Positions 7,430-15,573 of a DNA stretch of 64,000 bases are shown piece by piece. Source of the DNA: Syntrophosphaera sp035450685 (GTDB lineage: Bacteria; Cloacimonadota; Cloacimonadia; Cloacimonadales; Cloacimonadaceae); assembly GCA_035450685.1 (NCBI GenBank), contig DAOTNF010000002.1:124001-188000 (forward strand), given 5' to 3'. How positions within the stretch are numbered: the first letter of the stretch is position 1; every line of letters starts with the position of its first letter. A model generated the notes under the pieces. It saw nothing but the letters and a program-made list of their open reading frames with translations. It was not told the origin of the DNA and made no database searches. The position numbers were made by a program, and so were the translations under genes.

Positions 7430-8695
7430 TTGAGCTGTCTTCATAATATCATCTATGAAACATACGCGCGGCGCATGCACCTTTTCTGCCAGTATCCGCA
7501 ACTGTCTGAGTTACTTGGCAAACAGGTTTTTGCGTCCCGGGTCAGGATTCTCGCCATCGGCAAGGCAGCTTGGAAAATGGCCTCTCTGGCAGCCCTGCAA
7601 ATGCAGAAGCGGGATATTCGTTACGATGGCTACGTGCTCACCCGCTACGGGCTTTCCCTTGGGGCCATCCAGAATCTGGAAATCCTGGAAGCAGGCCATC
7701 CCTTGCCTGACGAATCCAGCATTGCCCACAGCGGCAGGATCGCCGCCTGGCTGCGCGGCATCCCTGCCACGGATGATCTGGTGGTATTGCTTTCCGGAGG
7801 CGGCTCCGCCCTCTTTGAGCTTCTGCCCCCTGATATGACGCTCCCTCAATTGATTGATGCCCACAAACAACTAATTTCCAGCGGCAGCGCCATTGACGAG
7901 GTCAACAGGAAAAGAACGGAAATGTCCGCGGTGAAAGGCGGAAAAGCCCTCAAGCTGCTTGCTTGCTCCAAAGTGCATGTCTTCGCAGTGTCTGACGTGC
8001 CCGGCAATGATCCCCATGTGCTTGCCTCCGGGCCATTCACTCCCCCGCAAAAGGGCAGGAAACATGGTGATGCCTGGGTTTTCGAGTCTGGCTCCCAAAA
8101 AGTTTTTTACCACATCGTTGGCGATAATGCCAGCTTCACATCAGCACTTGCTTCAGATCTGAAGAGGCAGGGGTTCCGGGTGCACCTGGAGGCTGGATTT
8201 CAAGATCGTTCCGCGGCCGGTTTCACCACCAAGCTGAAAGATATTATAGCCAGGGCTCACAGCCCCCGTTACAAGCTCAAACGGCCATTCCTGCAAGTAT
8301 TGGGAGGAGAAACACCCGTTAAGGTCAAGGGACCGGGATCAGGCGGCCGCTGCAGCCATCTTGCTCTGTCCATGGCCGGAACTTTGGCACGCTACAAAGA
8401 TTGCGCTTTGTTTTGCTTTGCCACAGACGGCAGCGACAATTTGCCCGGCAGCGGAGGGGCGATGATTGACAGTAAAAGCTTGAAACAGTTGCCTCAGCAA
8501 GGCTTCGGCATGACCAGGGTTTTACGGGATAACGACAGCTTCACTGCCCTCAAAAGAATCCATCACATCTTACCTTCCCCGGTTTTGGTCACCAATGTCA
8601 ACGATGTGTTTGTGCTCAGCGTGGGATACGACTTCGACAACCCCCTCAGCGGTTGCGACGACTCGGAACTGGATATATTTGGTGGAACAGGATGA
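7430..8695 (+). CDS. Glycerate 2-kinase, DUF4147/MOFRL type
   Basis: 421 residues from TTG 7430. The N-terminal domain has LAIGKAAWKMA and LLSGGGSALFELLPP (glycine-rich phosphate-binding loop). The C-terminal MOFRL domain has GPGSGGRCSHLALSMA and ATDGSDNLPGSGGAMID. Family members phosphorylate D-glycerate to 2-phosphoglycerate in serine and glyoxylate breakdown. The start is uncertain: no strong ribosome-binding site precedes TTG 7430, and ATG 7475 is in frame, though the conserved N-terminal helices favour an upstream start. Its stop overlaps the next gene's start as ATGA (8692-8695), so it is translationally coupled to the outer-membrane gene lptD, an odd pairing. Confidence 0.88.
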   Translation: MSCLHNIIYETYARRMHLFCQYPQLSELLGKQVFASRVRILAIGKAAWKMASLAALQMQKRDIRYDGYVLTRYGLSLGAIQNLEILEAGHPLPDESSIAHSGRIAAWLRGIPATDDLVVLLSGGGSALFELLPPDMTLPQLIDAHKQLISSGSAIDEVNRKRTEMSAVKGGKALKLLACSKVHVFAVSDVPGNDPHVLASGPFTPPQKGRKHGDAWVFESGSQKVFYHIVGDNASFTSALASDLKRQGFRVHLEAGFQDRSAAGFTTKLKDIIARAHSPRYKLKRPFLQVLGGETPVKVKGPGSGGRCSHLALSMAGTLARYKDCALFCFATDGSDNLPGSGGAMIDSKSLKQLPQQGFGMTRVLRDNDSFTALKRIHHILPSPVLVTNVNDVFVLSVGYDFDNPLSGCDDSELDIFGGTG

Positions 8696-11103
8696 CGCGC
8701 AGATTCATCCTGCCTTTGCTGTTCCTGCTCTCTCTGGCGACACTGTGGGGACAGGCTGAGACACCGCTTACAATTGCCGGTCTCGCTTCCTCACCGGATA
8801 CTCTTTCACTGGCTCCGGCGAAATTGGACTCCCTTTTTTACGCCGCAGACAGCGTGGCTTACAATTACTCCGCGGAACAGATACGCCTCTTTGGCAGATC
8901 CAGCGTGCGTTATCATAACTTCGATATCAGCAGCGACTCCCTGATGCTCGACCTGAAATCGGAAAAAGCTTACAGCTATGGCAACACGGTGATGAAGGAC
9001 GGAGACCAGATCTTGCTTGGAACCACTGTTGCCTATGATATCGACAGCCAGACCGGACTGCTTTCCAGAGGCGTTAGCAGGCTGGAAAACGGTTATTATT
9101 CAGGCCAGGAAATACGCAAAACGGGTGAGGACATCTACGATGTGGACGATGGCAGCTACACCACCTGCGATCACGCCGAACCGGACTTCTGGTTTTCCAG
9201 CAAACAACTGCGTATTTACCGGGGCGATAAGATTGTGGGCAAGCCCGTGATCGCCTATGTAAACCACTTTCCCGTGTTCTACTTCCCTTTTATGACACTC
9301 TCGATCAAGCGCGGCCGCAGAGCTGGCTTCCTGGTGCCTGAACCGGGATACAACAACGTGGATGGCAAAACCCTGCGCAATATAGCATGGTACTATCCGT
9401 ATAAAAGCTATGCCGACATAATCCTCAGCCTGGACCTGATGGAAAAGACCGGCTGGGAAACCCGGCTGACGACTGACTATATCAAGCGCTACCTCTATTC
9501 CGGTTCTCTGGATGCTTCCTACCGAAAGAACATCGGCCAATACGAGACCAATTATGACTGGTCTTTGCGTGCCAGGCATCACCATGAACTGGGGGAGAAA
9601 TCCACTTTCGACGTCAATCTGGACTTCGTGAGCAGCAAACGCATCTGGGAGGACAGCTACGACCTGGACGAAAGCCTGGCCCAGAAGGTCACTTCGACCG
9701 TTTCCTACCGCAAGCCCCTGCTCAGTTCCTATCTGAACGTGGGCGCCACCTACACCGAAGACCTGATCAATGACCGGATTTCGGTATCTTTGCCCGCAGT
9801 GAGTTTTTCCGCGCCAACCCGACCCGTATATGAGCTGTTTTACAATCCCACGCGCAGCCCCAACGCCTGGTGGAGCAACCTGAGCTACAGTTATAGCTTC
9901 CGCATGGATCATACCGGAATGAGCAGGAATCCCGACCGTGGCTGGGCAGATATTTTCTGGAACAATGAAATAGACCCCGCCGACACCACCAACACAAACT
10001 ACCTCACTCAGCATTTCGCCGGAATCAAACAGCGCCTGGGCCTGTCCTACAACTGGAAATTCAGGGGATGGCTCAATTTCCAAAATGGGGTGAACTACAG
10101 CGAAAGCTGGTTTGACCGCGACCGTAAAGGGGACAACTGGGTGCGGGGAAACGACTATGGAGCCTATGCCAACGCCAACTTCAACATCTATGGTATCCGC
10201 AACTTCCGCAAGGGCTGGCTACGCTCCCTGCGCCACATCATGACCCCCAGCGCGGGTGTGAACTACAGCCCGGATTTCTCGGATAACAGCAGGTTCTACA
10301 GCTTTGGCGGAATTGGCCTGAACAGCAGCGGCAAAACAGCATCCCTAAGCTATGGCCTGAACCATAAATGGCAGCTTAAATATGGCAAAGACAACAAAAA
10401 GACAGGCGACATCCTGACCTTCAACTCCCGCGGTTCCGTCAATCTTATGCAGGAGGAAAAGAAGCTGGGCCTTGTTTCGCACACTCTGAACTTCAGTCCC
10501 GGAACATTTGGTTTGGGCAATTTCAGGCTGCCGGGTTCAGCCTTGAACCTCAAATCCCTCAACCTGGGCTATTCCTCCCAATTCAGCTTTAGCCAGGATC
10601 CCTACGAGCTGCGCGACGGCAAGTGGAAGATGAATAACCAGTATTTCTCCCACTCCATTTCGCTCAGCGGAACAGCGCCCTACACCAGGTATTTCAGCCG
10701 CGAAAAGAACAAGATTTTCAGCCCCTACGAACATTCTGACAGCCTGCACAGCGGCGCAACAACCCAAACCTCGGGCAGCAGTTCCAGCGAGAACTGGCGG
10801 CTTACCCTCTCCCAGGACATCTCCGGCGAAAAAGGTATCTTTCAGTCCAGTTCCAGCAACCTGCGCCTCAACGCTTCCCTCAAAGTAACCGACAACTGGT
10901 ATGTTACTTATGGCAACTACTACAATCTGAAAGAAAAAGACCTGATCTCGCAAAGCGTCAACCTGAGCCGCGACCTCCACTGCTGGAAACTGGAAGTGAG
11001 TTACTCCACCCGCAACGAATACTGGGAATACCGGATAGCCCTGTTCAACACCAGCCTGCCCGATGCGCTGAGGTTCCAGACCCGTGACAGCAAGAACTAT
11101 TAG
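8692..11103 (+). CDS. lptD: LPS-assembly protein LptD-like outer-membrane protein
   Basis: 803 residues from ATG 8692, chosen because it overlaps the preceding stop (ATGA) and gives a clean signal peptide (TRRFILPLLFLLSLATLWGQA). An OstA/LptA-like periplasmic jelly roll spans about 45-200 (LFGRSSVRYHNFDISSDSL, KAYSYGNTVMKDGDQILLG). The LptD signature FPVFYFPFM sits near 200, followed by a long alternating aromatic beta-barrel ending in an aromatic residue. LptD, with the lipoprotein LptE, inserts lipopolysaccharide into the outer leaflet. No LptE is visible nearby. The neighbouring GmhB-like phosphatase and the LpxH-like gene at 26595 support lipid A/LPS production. Confidence 0.85.
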   Translation: MTRRFILPLLFLLSLATLWGQAETPLTIAGLASSPDTLSLAPAKLDSLFYAADSVAYNYSAEQIRLFGRSSVRYHNFDISSDSLMLDLKSEKAYSYGNTVMKDGDQILLGTTVAYDIDSQTGLLSRGVSRLENGYYSGQEIRKTGEDIYDVDDGSYTTCDHAEPDFWFSSKQLRIYRGDKIVGKPVIAYVNHFPVFYFPFMTLSIKRGRRAGFLVPEPGYNNVDGKTLRNIAWYYPYKSYADIILSLDLMEKTGWETRLTTDYIKRYLYSGSLDASYRKNIGQYETNYDWSLRARHHHELGEKSTFDVNLDFVSSKRIWEDSYDLDESLAQKVTSTVSYRKPLLSSYLNVGATYTEDLINDRISVSLPAVSFSAPTRPVYELFYNPTRSPNAWWSNLSYSYSFRMDHTGMSRNPDRGWADIFWNNEIDPADTTNTNYLTQHFAGIKQRLGLSYNWKFRGWLNFQNGVNYSESWFDRDRKGDNWVRGNDYGAYANANFNIYGIRNFRKGWLRSLRHIMTPSAGVNYSPDFSDNSRFYSFGGIGLNSSGKTASLSYGLNHKWQLKYGKDNKKTGDILTFNSRGSVNLMQEEKKLGLVSHTLNFSPGTFGLGNFRLPGSALNLKSLNLGYSSQFSFSQDPYELRDGKWKMNNQYFSHSISLSGTAPYTRYFSREKNKIFSPYEHSDSLHSGATTQTSGSSSSENWRLTLSQDISGEKGIFQSSSSNLRLNASLKVTDNWYVTYGNYYNLKEKDLISQSVNLSRDLHCWKLEVSYSTRNEYWEYRIALFNTSLPDALRFQTRDSKNY

Positions 11104-11674
11104 AAGAGCCGTTTTTTTGGACAGGGATGGCTGCATCAGCCCCGATGAGTTCGGCTATCTGGACGATCCCAGCCTTTACCAGCTCTATCCCTACACCGGT
11201 GAGGCTTTGCGCCTGCTGAAGAAGATGGGATTCCTCCTTTTTTTGGTTACCAACCAATCCGGCATTGCGCGTGGATATTTCGATATACCCACCCTGGAAA
11301 GGGTGCTGGATCGCATGAAACAACTGCTTGCCAAACAGAAAGTCCGCTTCAATGGCATCTACTATTCCCCTTGGTTCGCGGATGGCGTGGTGCCCCCCTA
11401 TAATATTGAACATGAAGACCGCAAACCCGGCATCGGAATGTTCAAACGCGCCAGGAATCAACATGTCTTTGAAGCAGGACTGTCCTGGATGATCGGAGAC
11501 CGCCGCACAGATGTGGAGTTTGGGCACAATGCGGGCATGAAGACCATCCTTTTGCTCAGCGGCGAGGGAGCCCGGGAAATGCTCAACGGCCTGGATAGCT
11601 GGACTGTCCGGCCGGACTATATCGCTGAAAATCTGCTGACTGCCGCCAAATTGATTCAGATGCTCGAGCAATGA
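11084..11674 (+). CDS. gmhB: HAD-IIIA phosphatase, D-glycero-D-manno-heptose-1,7-bisphosphate 7-phosphatase-like
   Basis: 196 residues starting at GTG 11084, overlapping the lptD end by 20 bp. HAD motif I FLDRDGCI gives the nucleophile and general-acid aspartates, motif II is LVTNQSGIARG, and the C-terminal motif is MIGDRRTDVEFG. These match the GmhB/histidinol-phosphatase subfamily, which removes the 7-phosphate during ADP-heptose synthesis for LPS core. The zinc-binding Cys cluster typical of E. coli GmhB is not obvious: the region after YYSPWFADG lacks the usual CxH/CxC pattern, so substrate assignment is tentative. The position directly after lptD favours an LPS role. The next gene starts in its stop (ATGA). 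Confidence 0.72.
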   Translation: MTARTIRRAVFLDRDGCISPDEFGYLDDPSLYQLYPYTGEALRLLKKMGFLLFLVTNQSGIARGYFDIPTLERVLDRMKQLLAKQKVRFNGIYYSPWFADGVVPPYNIEHEDRKPGIGMFKRARNQHVFEAGLSWMIGDRRTDVEFGHNAGMKTILLLSGEGAREMLNGLDSWTVRPDYIAENLLTAAKLIQMLEQ

Positions 11675-12492
11675 AACCCCTTGCGCATTTTAGCAGAAAA
11701 AAGTTTCAAGCGTTAAGCCCCGAACATCAACTTAAAGCTATCAGCCGCCTGCTTGACAGACTGGATGAGCGTCTGGCATCGCCCGATCCGCTAACAGAAC
11801 TCATATCCAATATCAAAGACTGCCTGGCGTGGATCACCCCGCCTCTGCCGGAATCCGCCCAAGCCCTTTACGCTGCTCTCGATACCGCCGGCGACAGGCA
11901 TCAGATATCGGCGGCTATTGCCAGATATCAAACCGCAAGAGGGATCGAGTTTAGGGATTACAACCTGTCCCAAGCCTGGCATGACGGCCCCCGGGAAGCT
12001 GATCCGGCGGCTCTGGCAAGGGCTTCGCAAATTTTGCTGATTCTGGATAATCTGCGTTCGGCTTTCAATGTGGGCTCCATCTTCCGGACTGCTGAATGCC
12101 TGTCGGTCAAAGAGGTCTGGCTGTGCGGAGTGTGCGCGGATCCTTCAGACAAGGCCTTGCAAAAGACGGCGATGGGCACAACTGAACGGGTGAGCTGGCG
12201 GCGTTTTGCCGACACCCTTGAAGCGGTCGAGGCAGCCAAAAGAGAGGCTTACCACCTCTGCGCCCTGGAAACCACCCCATCCGCGGCATCTGTCTTCGAG
12301 ACCGCCTTTCCCCTCCCTCTGGCCATCGTGGCTGGCAATGAGAGCCTTGGCATCGACCCCAACGTGCTGTCCCAGTGCGAAATGCACGTTTCGTTACCTG
12401 TCCAGGGCTGGAAAAACTCCCTCAACGTAGCCGTGGCTCTTGCCATCTGCTCCTATCAGGCAGTTTTCGGCGGGTTGGGGACACGTAAATAG
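11671..12492 (+). CDS. SpoU/TrmH-family RNA 2'-O-methyltransferase
   Basis: 273 residues. The C-terminal SPOUT domain (about 120-270) has all three family motifs: motif 1 LDNLRSAFNVGSIFRTAE, motif 2 IVAGNESLGI and motif 3 SLPVQGWKNSLNVAVALAI. These enzymes use S-adenosylmethionine to methylate ribose 2'-OH in tRNA or rRNA through a knotted fold. The N-terminal roughly 110 residues are a helical extension without a recognisable domain, which may set RNA specificity. The target RNA cannot be named. It is the last gene of the glycerate kinase-lptD-gmhB-methyltransferase run, joined by a 4-bp overlap. Confidence 0.9.
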   Translation: MKPLAHFSRKKFQALSPEHQLKAISRLLDRLDERLASPDPLTELISNIKDCLAWITPPLPESAQALYAALDTAGDRHQISAAIARYQTARGIEFRDYNLSQAWHDGPREADPAALARASQILLILDNLRSAFNVGSIFRTAECLSVKEVWLCGVCADPSDKALQKTAMGTTERVSWRRFADTLEAVEAAKREAYHLCALETTPSAASVFETAFPLPLAIVAGNESLGIDPNVLSQCEMHVSLPVQGWKNSLNVAVALAICSYQAVFGGLGTRK

Positions 12493-12651
12493 CAAGTAGC
12501 TTATTGATGCCTGACCATGATTATCCCGGGAATTTATTGTTGCCTTATAAACAAAATTCCTGTCCCAATATCGTTTGACCCTACGGTATTTATCCATCAA
12601 AATACGTTGGTTTCCCTGCACGCTATCATTCGACACATCAACACGTTAGCC

Positions 12652-12705
12652 TATCATCCTTAGGTCATCCCTATAAAAGTTAAGGTTGACCCCAGGAAGA
12701 CCTGA
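12652..12705 (+). repeat. R2 hairpin repeat, copy B
   Basis: TCATCCTTAGGTCATCC, TATAAAAGTTAAGG, then TTGACCCCAGGAAGACC. Shares head, middle and tail with the other R2 copies; the internal palindrome GGTCA/TGACC is kept while the central stem is degenerate. Confidence 0.75.
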
Positions 12706-12780
12706 GCTTGAGAACAATATGCAAAGGGGGGCAAACCTGCTCCCGCGTGACTTCCGGCTGATTGCAGAGATTATTCCGGG

Positions 12781-12806
12781 AAAAAAGGGCGGAATCGCTT
12801 CCGCCC
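12781..12806 (-). terminator. Rho-independent terminator of the minus-strand lipoprotein gene
   Basis: GGGCGGAA (12787-12794), loop TCGC, TTCCGCCC (12799-12806): a perfect 8-bp GC-rich stem. On the minus strand it is followed by six T residues (12781-12786) and lies about 30 bp past the stop codon. Confidence 0.85.
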
Positions 12807-12834
12807 CACGTAGCTGTGATATATGTTGTGTCAC

Positions 12835-13551
12835 TTATTTGGCTATCCGGGCGGTACCGGCATCGACGCCAAAAGGTTCGCCATCCCGCGGATCAACTTT
12901 TATCGAACTGGTTTCGCTGCTAACCTCGACAATCTGTTTGCCTGAGGCATCCTTTTTGAATTCATTGAGTAGGGTGATTGATTGATTTTCGGTCCAGGGG
13001 AAGTTGAAATGGACGCGGTTTTGCCAGTAAGTGTAATCTGAAGGCATGTCCAGCCAGTCCGCCTGGATTCTGGTTCTGCCGAAAGCCTTGTAGTAGCCGA
13101 CATTATAGGTGAGGCCATTCCCGGGAATGGTGATATTGTCCTCAGTCTCCGCGGGCAGACCGTAATTGACATACAGCGGATGCAAGTCATGATAGCCTGT
13201 GTTGCGCATTTTCAGGAAGAACAGGTCCTCCGCCGTGATCAGATAGGTGGTGTAGGAATCGCCGACTATATCCCGGGTAAGCGACCATTCCACAACCAGT
13301 CCCGTGATCTCGCCATTGCTTGTGCTGCCATGAGTTTCGGCTTCGTAATGATACACTTGGTCCCGCCTGTCAATCATGAATGTCGCGGTTTCCCCGGGGG
13401 CGATCACTTTCGTGCCGTATCCATCAACACTAACGCTGATGTCTGTATAGAGCATGTTTTGAAACCTTGCCAGGAAGGGCGGCCTATCTTCATGGACACA
13501 GCACGAGGCCAGCACCAGCAATGGCAGGCAAAGAATGAGTATCTTACGCAT
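12835..13551 (-). CDS. Hypothetical lipoprotein
   Basis: 238 residues. A lipoprotein signal (KILILCLPLLVLASCC) has a lipobox ending at C17, so the mature protein is probably tethered to a membrane. The rest is rich in beta-strand-like stretches and contains no catalytic motif that I recognise. It may be a small carbohydrate-binding or immunoglobulin-like fold, but nothing specific shows this. The start has a good ribosome-binding site (AAGGAG, about 9 nt before ATG). A strong terminator follows. It lies downstream of the HtrA gene on the same strand, but the 290-bp gap with its own hairpin suggests a separate transcript. Confidence 0.7.
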   Translation of the reverse strand: MRKILILCLPLLVLASCCVHEDRPPFLARFQNMLYTDISVSVDGYGTKVIAPGETATFMIDRRDQVYHYEAETHGSTSNGEITGLVVEWSLTRDIVGDSYTTYLITAEDLFFLKMRNTGYHDLHPLYVNYGLPAETEDNITIPGNGLTYNVGYYKAFGRTRIQADWLDMPSDYTYWQNRVHFNFPWTENQSITLLNEFKKDASGKQIVEVSSETSSIKVDPRDGEPFGVDAGTARIAK

Positions 13552-13793
13552 CGTAAACTCCTTGGCGGCAGCTTAGCCCCGGTTTATCCCGGGGGTTGAC
13601 TGGCAAGCTCCCCGAGGGATAAACTGAACCTTGTGCCATCTTGTTACCGGCATCCTGCGCTTTGAACCGCAAGGTTCATTATCACAGGCTGTCAGCGTTT
13701 CATAGTTTATACCATCCCACGGGGATAATCCTCTATATATTTTTCAGGATGGATAGCCCGTGCTGCTAAAAGGCTTTACGGTTACGAGGCAAA

Positions 13794-13820
13794 ATAGAGC
13801 CCCGCTGGGCAGGGCTCTAT
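13794..13820 (-). terminator. Probable terminator downstream of htrA
   Basis: ATAGAGCCC (13794-13802) pairs with GGGCTCTAT (13812-13820) around a 9-nt loop, about 25 bp past the protease stop on the minus strand, followed by a short T run (TTTT). Confidence 0.65.
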
Positions 13821-13843
13821 GATTATCGGGATCAGGTTCGGTA

Positions 13844-15322
13844 TCAATCAAAGCGCAGAACAACAAATTGCTCGTTTTTATTGCGGTCCATCACGTAGAG
13901 GGTGATGGTTTTACGGTTATCTTTTTTCATTTTTTCCATTGCTTTGGAGATGGCTGAGCTATACTCATCGGGAGTTTCCACAGCTTCCCTGCCCACCTTG
14001 AGGATCACATAACCTACCTGCAGGCCGGCTTTGGACGCGGCGGAATTTCCTTCGATGGTGCTGATGATCACGCCTTTGTCCACATTGATGTTATTACGTT
14101 TGGCGTAAGCGGAATCCCTCGCTTCCACCGTGATTCCCACGCTGCCGTTGTTCGCAGGGCTATCCGCGCTTGCCACGCTGCCATCTTCGGGATAAGAGTC
14201 GAGTTGGATATACAAAGTGCGTTCCTTATTCTCCCTGATGATCTTAACCGGCACGCGGGTACCGACTTTGGAGGTCGCCACGGCGATGCGGAATTTTGAC
14301 ACGTTGGGAACCTTCTCGCTGTTGAATTCCACAATCACGTCTCCCACTTCCAGGCCTGCCCTGTGCGCGGGGGAATCGGTTTCCACCTTCGCCACGAGCA
14401 CTCCGGAAACCTCTTCCAGGTTGAAAGCTTCCATCAGGTCAGAGGTTATTTCCTGGGGCGAGATGCCGATATAGGCGCGGGTCACCTTGCCGTTGGCAAC
14501 CAGGTCTTCCATCACTCGTTTGGCGAGGTTGACAGGGATGGCAAAGCCTATGCCGATGTTGCCGCCGCTGGTGCTGGTGATTGCCGAGTTAATCCCGATC
14601 ACCTCGCCGGCAATATTCAACAATGGGCCGCCGCTGTTGCCGGGGTTGATGGCCGCATCGGTCTGAATGTAATCCTGATAGATGGGTGAGCCGGAGCCAA
14701 AATCAAGGTTTGACCTGCCGATGGCAGAAATCACACCCAGGGTGACTGTCCTGTCCAACCCGCTGTCTCCGAAAGGATTGCCGATGGCGATCGCCCAGTC
14801 CCCGATCTGGAGGTTGGAAGAATTTCCCAGTGGGGCGATGGTTACTTTCTCCCCTTCCTTGACGTTGATCTTGATCACAGCCACGTCCGTATTGGGATCC
14901 AGTCCCACCACGGTGCCGGTATAAGTGATCTTGTCTGCCAGGGTCACGGTGATCGTTCCTTCCTTGCCTTTTTCCACAACGTGGTTGTTTGTCATGATGA
15001 AAGCTTCCCTGGTCTGGGGATTGTATTCATACACAAAACCGCTGCCCATGGACGTGACGGGGCGCTGTTGCTGCCTTTGCTGGGGGAAGAACTGGCGAAA
15101 CCAGGGGTCGTCGAAGAAAGGATTGCTGTAGTTTTGGACTGTAACTTTGGATTCCACCTTGATCTGCACCACGGCTTCACGAACCTTGTTGACCACTTCA
15201 ACTACGGGATTGGGGCCGGCAGGGTCAATCAAAGCAGATTTGCCCGCCCTCGTCTGCGCCACCGCGCAGGACATCATGGACACCGCCAGAACAAGCGGTA
15301 TAATACGTTTCCATATAGTCAT
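13844..15322 (-). CDS. Deg/HtrA-family periplasmic serine protease with two PDZ domains
   Basis: 492 residues. The N-terminal signal VLAVSMMSCA may be lipoprotein-like (candidate C19) or end after VAQ. The trypsin-like domain shows the catalytic triad H114 (MTNNHVV), D146 (NTDVAVI) and S230 (NPGNSGGPL). Two PDZ domains follow, about 265-365 (ISPQEITSDLM, SPAHRAGLEVGDVIVEF) and 395-490 (NSAASKAGLQVGYVILKV). A Q/R/F-rich insertion sits at 65-88 (FRQFFPQQRQQQRP), the LA-loop region of DegP relatives. Members degrade or refold misfolded envelope proteins under stress. CAGGAG lies 7-8 nt before the ATG. It stands alone between convergent and divergent neighbours. Confidence 0.93.
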   Translation of the reverse strand: MTIWKRIIPLVLAVSMMSCAVAQTRAGKSALIDPAGPNPVVEVVNKVREAVVQIKVESKVTVQNYSNPFFDDPWFRQFFPQQRQQQRPVTSMGSGFVYEYNPQTREAFIMTNNHVVEKGKEGTITVTLADKITYTGTVVGLDPNTDVAVIKINVKEGEKVTIAPLGNSSNLQIGDWAIAIGNPFGDSGLDRTVTLGVISAIGRSNLDFGSGSPIYQDYIQTDAAINPGNSGGPLLNIAGEVIGINSAITSTSGGNIGIGFAIPVNLAKRVMEDLVANGKVTRAYIGISPQEITSDLMEAFNLEEVSGVLVAKVETDSPAHRAGLEVGDVIVEFNSEKVPNVSKFRIAVATSKVGTRVPVKIIRENKERTLYIQLDSYPEDGSVASADSPANNGSVGITVEARDSAYAKRNNINVDKGVIISTIEGNSAASKAGLQVGYVILKVGREAVETPDEYSSAISKAMEKMKKDNRKTITLYVMDRNKNEQFVVLRFD

Positions 15323-15573
15323 GGTTATCTCCTGAGATTAATATCAGTCTTTTCGCTTCAAGGGTCGAAGCGGAAAAAAATAAAAAGTCACATAGAAACA
15401 GACGATGTTCCAAGACAAATTAATCCATGCCCCCGCTCTGGTCAAGGAAAAAACTTTCCCCTCAAAGCTGTAAAGGCTGCCTGGATTATAGCCACGGCAC
15501 TATTCATACCGATTGGAGAGAGGATTTCCTGCATATTTAGGAGCAGGTTGACAAAAATATGGCCTGATGGAAT

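Larger units (their letters stand above)
12493..12834. other. Intergenic region between convergent genes
   Basis: 342 bp without a credible gene. It holds R2 repeat copy B (12652-12705) and the terminator of the minus-strand lipoprotein gene (12781-12806). The rest shows no recognisable element. Confidence 0.6.

Noticed and set aside
9100..10083. Long minus-strand frame inside lptD
   Set aside because: Antisense shadow; lptD has full family features and operon coupling.
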